The translations under genes and the position numbers were made by a program. Below, piece by piece: positions 60,637 to 64,000 of a stretch of DNA of 64,000 nucleotides. Under the pieces are notes generated by a model. That model was not told where the DNA came from and did not search any database. It was given only the letters and a program-made list of their open reading frames with translations. The first letter of the stretch is position 1. Every line of letters begins with the position of its first letter. The DNA lies in NCBI RefSeq assembly GCF_002217405.1, contig NZ_MUHE01000010.1, positions 23,390-87,389 of the forward strand, given 5' to 3'. This DNA is from Flavobacterium psychrophilum DSM 3660 = ATCC 49418. GTDB taxonomy: Bacteria > Bacteroidota > Bacteroidia > Flavobacteriales > Flavobacteriaceae.

Positions 60637-61206
60637 CTACTCGATGCACAAAAAATTATCTATAAATAAATTTTCGGGTTCAAAAATACCAAATGTTTTT
60701 TCGCCACGAAGCTCTTTTTGCAGGATATAATCTTTAGTTTCTGATGCTAATTTTATTCTCATGGTTGTAATTGGATATTTTTTTAAATCTTCAAAATTAT
60801 CTTTCATAAACAAAAAATGAGCATTTAATAATCGATTGTTTAATTTCTCTTTGGTATTGTAAATTAAATGATCACATTCGTTTTGGCTGGCATTTATTAA
60901 GGTATAAATTTTCCCGTTAGATAGCTGAAAATATATTTTAGAGTTTTTGTCTAAACATTTTGGCGTAATAAAATCGGTACTTTTTTGAATAAGTTGAAGG
61001 TTTAAAATAGGTGTGCCATTATCTGAAATTAATGACAAAAAAATAAGTTGGGCCGAATTTCCAAAAACTTTTTCATAAACTAAACAGCTTTTGGTTTCCT
61101 TTAGCGTACCAATCGAGTCTGTAATATTTACACTATACTCGCAAGGTTTTTGTGCAAATAAAGTAGATTGAAACCAGAAAAATAAAATAATTATAGGAAT
61201 TCTCAT
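60637..61206 (-). CDS. Exported hypothetical protein
   Basis: 189-aa protein with a signal peptide MRIPIIILFFWFQSTLFAQ and no domain I recognise. Two or three Cys (CEYSVNI, ITPKCLDKN, QNECDHLI) could form disulfides. The rest is predicted beta-rich (KIYFQLSNGKIYTLIN). Start ATG 61206 avoids overlap with the methyltransferase gene that ends at 61212. Its stop codon abuts the stop of the convergent dipeptidase gene without a single base between. Confidence 0.75.
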   Translation of the reverse strand: MRIPIIILFFWFQSTLFAQKPCEYSVNITDSIGTLKETKSCLVYEKVFGNSAQLIFLSLISDNGTPILNLQLIQKSTDFITPKCLDKNSKIYFQLSNGKIYTLINASQNECDHLIYNTKEKLNNRLLNAHFLFMKDNFEDLKKYPITTMRIKLASETKDYILQKELRGEKTFGIFEPENLFIDNFLCIE

Positions 61207-61211
61207 TGGGT

Positions 61212-62390
61212 TTAAATTTTTGCGCAAATTAAAACAATTTTATAATTATTTGCATCGGTTGTAAAAAAAACATAACTATTTCCGCCATCGCTTATTTTCC
61301 ATTTTTTTCTAATGTTTTCAACGGTTTCTGGAAAATTTCTGGTGGTAATATTGGCTTTGGTATTTTCTAGAAATTCTTTCATTTCATTCTTATTATATTC
61401 AAAACGATTTTTAATTTCGAATATTCGTCCTGGGAAATTTATTATTTCATTAGAGGTGTATAAATGGGAATGTTGGTGTAGTTTTTCTATTTTAAAATGA
61501 TTTGCAATCAGCTCGAAAGCTCCTGATTTTAAGAGGGCAGCATTGGGTTCGTAAATATTTTTTTTTGGTAAAGTATATTTTTTATTTTCTATTTCTTTAT
61601 TTAAAATAAAATTAAAAACATCTTCTTTTTCTTTATTAAAGTTAATAGTTTTTATAGTAATTGCATCTTTATAATTCTGCTCTATTTCCCATAATAATTC
61701 TTTTACTTCATTATTTATAGCAATAATATGTATTGTTTTTACATTTTGTAATTCATTTAAACCTGAAGTAATATCTAGTATTGGTGCTGTTTTTATGAGT
61801 ATTTTATTAGAAAATTTAAAATAATCTTCCAGCAGTTTAGGTACATTAGGTAAGCAATCTTTTAGCATAAATACCTTGCCTTTTGTATCGCTTCTTCGGG
61901 AAGGGTCTATATATATCCAGTCGAATTTTTGATTTAGTTTTTTTAGTGTTTCAAAACTATCGCCTTGTAAGCAGGTGATGTTTTTTTGATTTAAAACCTC
62001 AAAATTATGCACAACAATTTCAGATAATTCTCGATTTAATTCGCAATGGTAAACCTGATTTATTTTTTTTGAAAAATAATAATCATCTACACCAAAACCA
62101 CCCGTTAAGTCGATTAAACTTTGGCCCGACACGAGATTAGATTTATAATAAGCCGTTTTTTCTGACGAAGTTTGTTCTACTGATATTTTGTTGGGGTACA
62201 TAATATTTTGGTGTGCATACCAAGTAGGTAACTTTTCTTTTGCTTTGCTTTTTGCCGAAATTTGTGTGAGGATTTCGACCCAAGGAATTTCTGGAAAAGG
62301 ATTTTTTTGCAATGCTAATTTTGAGATATTAGCATCAATATTTAGAGCGATAAACTCTTGAATTTCAAAAGATAATAAAGAGGAAATCAT
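61212..62390 (-). CDS. Class I SAM-dependent methyltransferase with THUMP-like domain
   Basis: 392-aa putative RNA methyltransferase. SAM-binding motif LIDLTGGFGVDDYYF (about 89-103), acidic loop CELNRELSEIV, and the DPSRRSDTKGKVF motif (IYIDPSRR, catalytic-type DPxR). C-terminal ~90 residues form the THUMP-like domain (EIINFPGRIFEIKNRFEYNK). RNA target not known. Overlaps the AI-2E gene by one base (62390), so coupled. Confidence 0.88.
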   Translation of the reverse strand: MISSLLSFEIQEFIALNIDANISKLALQKNPFPEIPWVEILTQISAKSKAKEKLPTWYAHQNIMYPNKISVEQTSSEKTAYYKSNLVSGQSLIDLTGGFGVDDYYFSKKINQVYHCELNRELSEIVVHNFEVLNQKNITCLQGDSFETLKKLNQKFDWIYIDPSRRSDTKGKVFMLKDCLPNVPKLLEDYFKFSNKILIKTAPILDITSGLNELQNVKTIHIIAINNEVKELLWEIEQNYKDAITIKTINFNKEKEDVFNFILNKEIENKKYTLPKKNIYEPNAALLKSGAFELIANHFKIEKLHQHSHLYTSNEIINFPGRIFEIKNRFEYNKNEMKEFLENTKANITTRNFPETVENIRKKWKISDGGNSYVFFTTDANNYKIVLICAKI

Positions 62391-63478
62391 TAGATGTTTT
62401 TTGTAATGAGTTGTACAATTTTATTTTCAGGCAAAAATTCTTTAGCAATTACCTTTAGCATGGTATAAAAGGGAATAGCAATAATCATTCCTGTTATTCC
62501 AAAAAGGAATCCACTAATTAGGGTAACTAAAAATATTTCTAGTGGGTGAGAATTAACGCTTTTTGAAAAAATTAAGGGTTGCGATATATTATTGTCTATT
62601 AATTGTACTACCCAAAACCCAAACATAACGTATAATGTTGTAGGTAAAATATCATTTTGAAAATCGCCTCCTAGGTTACTAATCATGGTTAATATTGCTG
62701 CTAAAACAGATCCTATTAGTGGGCCAACATAAGGAACAATATTTAATAAAGCACATAAAAATGCAATGACAAAAGCATTTTCTACTCCAAAAATAAGTAA
62801 AACGATTAGATATAAAATAAATACAATCGATAATTGAATTAATAATCCAATAAAATAACGGCTTAACATTTCGTTTATTTTAGTAAATGAATTTAGGATT
62901 TTTTCTTCGTGATTGTCTGGTAAAATTATTTTCATGCCATTTGTAAAGATAATTTTGTCTTTCAAAAAGAAAAAAGTAATAAATAAAACCGAAGCCAATC
63001 CCATACCAAAACTGCTTATTGTTCCTAAAATAGAATTTAGAATCGTGGGTATAAAGTTGAAATTTATTTTGGATGTTAAACTCGAAAAATTGAGTAAATT
63101 TCCAGCATTAATGTGATGGTTTGTTAGATATATTTTAAATTGATTTGTTAATTGGGTTGCGCTATTTTCAATAGATTTAGTATCTAATAAAGATAAATTT
63201 TCACTTTGGGCTAAGATAAGTGGCACAAACATCATGATTAATCCCACGAAAGTTAGCATTAATAAAAACATTGTAAATACAACAGCTATTGTGTTAGAAA
63301 ATTTTAGTTTTCTTTTTAAAAAGCCAACAAATGGACTTGTAATTAAGGTTAGTATTAGAGAAACTATCAAATAGATAATTACTGATTGGATCTGATATAA
63401 AAAGAATAATAGCATTGCAATTGCAACAATAATTAGTAATGCTTTTATAATTCCGTTTGCAATAATTTTAGATGTCAT
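62390..63478 (-). CDS. AI-2E family transporter
   Basis: 362-aa membrane protein with about eight helices of the AI-2E (PerM/YdiK/TqsA) family. Key segments: VIYLIVSLILTLITSPFVGFLKRKL, LNIVPYVGPLIGSVLAAIL (the PYxGP motif, about 245-263) and a late SVNSHPLEIFLVTLISGFLFG. Family members export small molecules or act as Na+/H+ antiporters; the name does not prove AI-2 transport. 1-bp overlap with the methyltransferase gene downstream. Confidence 0.92.
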   Translation of the reverse strand: MTSKIIANGIIKALLIIVAIAMLLFFLYQIQSVIIYLIVSLILTLITSPFVGFLKRKLKFSNTIAVVFTMFLLMLTFVGLIMMFVPLILAQSENLSLLDTKSIENSATQLTNQFKIYLTNHHINAGNLLNFSSLTSKINFNFIPTILNSILGTISSFGMGLASVLFITFFFLKDKIIFTNGMKIILPDNHEEKILNSFTKINEMLSRYFIGLLIQLSIVFILYLIVLLIFGVENAFVIAFLCALLNIVPYVGPLIGSVLAAILTMISNLGGDFQNDILPTTLYVMFGFWVVQLIDNNISQPLIFSKSVNSHPLEIFLVTLISGFLFGITGMIIAIPFYTMLKVIAKEFLPENKIVQLITKNI

Positions 63479-63508
63479 TTTTTATTTGAATTTAAAAACG
63501 AATGTAAT

Positions 63509-63536
63509 AAAAAAACTCGCCACAAGAGCGAGTTTT
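63509..63536 (-). terminator. Terminator after the metalloprotease gene
   Basis: 9-bp stem AAAACTCGC (63512-63520) with GCGAGTTTT (63528-63536), 7-nt loop; A-run 63509-63515 gives a U-run on the minus strand. Ends the protease transcript before the AI-2E gene. Confidence 0.85.
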
Positions 63537-63559
63537 AAGTTTATGTTTAAAAAGATATT

Positions 63560-64000
63560 TTATAATCTGAAAGAAGCTCTTGCGCCTCCAACTGCAAATA
63601 GTGCATTCATTCTTGATTTTTGACCTAAAGAGAACATATACATAGCATTATCATCAGTATAATCCATATAGTTCATATACATTTCTAATGGAGTACCTGT
63701 ACAAGTACTTCTGTGTCCTACTGCTGGAACGCCAAAGTTTGGTGAATCATGTAACGGAGTATCTGAAACTAAATCTGAAGCACAGCCGTTTCCGTCTCCC
63801 CAAATATGGCGTAAATTCATCCAGTGACCTATTTCGTGAGTTGCAGTTCTTCCTAAATTGTATGGTGCAGCAGCAGTTCCTATTGTTCCTAAACAATAAT
63901 TTCCACAAACGTAACCGTCAGTTGCAGAAGATCCTCCTGGAAATTGTGCATATCCTAATAACTGACCAGAAGTTCTACTTGCTAAATTATTTACTACCCA
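63560..64000 (-). CDS. M43 (pappalysin-like) zinc metalloprotease, 3' part
   Basis: Partial: the frame is open to the window edge, so the N-terminus (signal and propeptide) is missing; 146 residues are visible. Zinc motif ATHEIGHWMNLRHIWGD, i.e. HExxHxxNxxH where the archetype has Gly at the eighth place; as I recall Asn is usual in flavobacterial relatives. Met-turn MYMNYMDYTDDNAMYMFS and SLGQKSRMNALF follow. Cys pairs (GNGCASD, HRSTCTG, VCGNYCLG) suit disulfides in an exported enzyme. It ends SFRL without a T9SS C-terminal domain, so it is exported by another route or is a lipoprotein. Confidence 0.9.
   Translation of the reverse strand, partial: WVVNNLASRTSGQLLGYAQFPGGSSATDGYVCGNYCLGTIGTAAAPYNLGRTATHEIGHWMNLRHIWGDGNGCASDLVSDTPLHDSPNFGVPAVGHRSTCTGTPLEMYMNYMDYTDDNAMYMFSLGQKSRMNALFAVGGARASFRL

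Noticed and set aside
1-64000. tRNA, rRNA, CRISPR array, prophage or insertion sequence
   Set aside because: I looked for T-loop words, regularly spaced repeats, integrase/transposase motifs and terminal inverted repeats and saw none; covariance-model and HMM searches were not possible here.

Overview
The window is a 64 kb piece of a low-GC Bacteroidota chromosome, most likely Flavobacterium or a close relative. The evidence is the gliding lipoprotein gldD, three proteins with type IX secretion (T9SS) C-terminal domains, menaquinone synthesis (menD), LytTR/2TM signalling genes, and many starts preceded by the Bacteroidota -7 box TAnnTTTG. It is mostly ordinary core chromosome. I see no rRNA, tRNA, CRISPR array, integrase or transposase.

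Layout. 1-5 kb: YitT membrane protein, a small lipoprotein, a split thiosulfate-transporter pair, two adjacent broken genes (sterol-desaturase family and YhhN lysoplasmalogenase), clpS and prmA. 5-12.4 kb: GNAT, menD, DUF2853, HMA lipoprotein, EamA exporter, then a redox/Fe-S group (ferritin-like protein, ferredoxin-NADP reductase, Nfu, Mrp). 12.5-17 kb: rng, an unlisted 30-codon basic protein, HU, mutY, ssb, gldD; gldE, which I remember between ssb and gldD in relatives, is absent. 17-27 kb: two large type B T9SS proteins, an ABC-2 exporter, a nucleoid-associated protein, a four-helix-bundle gene broken by an amber codon, a pRiA4b ORF-3-like protein and a secreted SGNH esterase. 27.5-33.7 kb: TonB-dependent receptor, periplasmic repeat protein, then a LytS-type kinase with a C-terminal 2TM domain, three stand-alone 2TM proteins and a LytTR regulator. 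33.8-37.8 kb: CDP-alcohol phosphatidyltransferase, heme A synthase, CCA-adding enzyme, TsaC. 37.8-52.3 kb: surface-glycan locus with gmd/rmd and many glycosyltransferases, including a five-gene plus-strand operon that pairs an ArnC-like transferase, a NodB-type deacetylase and a GT87 GT-C enzyme with an InaA-type kinase. 52.3-64 kb: dapD, an 893-bp gene-free stretch holding a promoter-to-terminator unit with several hairpins (candidate ncRNA) and a dispersed structured repeat, then dsbD, tilS, pabB, DUF4349, a D-Ala-D-Ala dipeptidase, a hypothetical protein, a THUMP-like methyltransferase, an AI-2E transporter and the 3' part of an M43 metalloprotease.

The most interesting items are the candidate structured RNA at 53330-53724; the two copies of a dispersed element whose closing stem covaries (10914-11014 and 53771-53934); the 2TM/LytTR signalling cluster; the ArnC/ArnD/GT-C-like operon; and the decayed genes, two of which are interrupted by single TAG codons. 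No homology search was run; family names come from motif recognition and memory.
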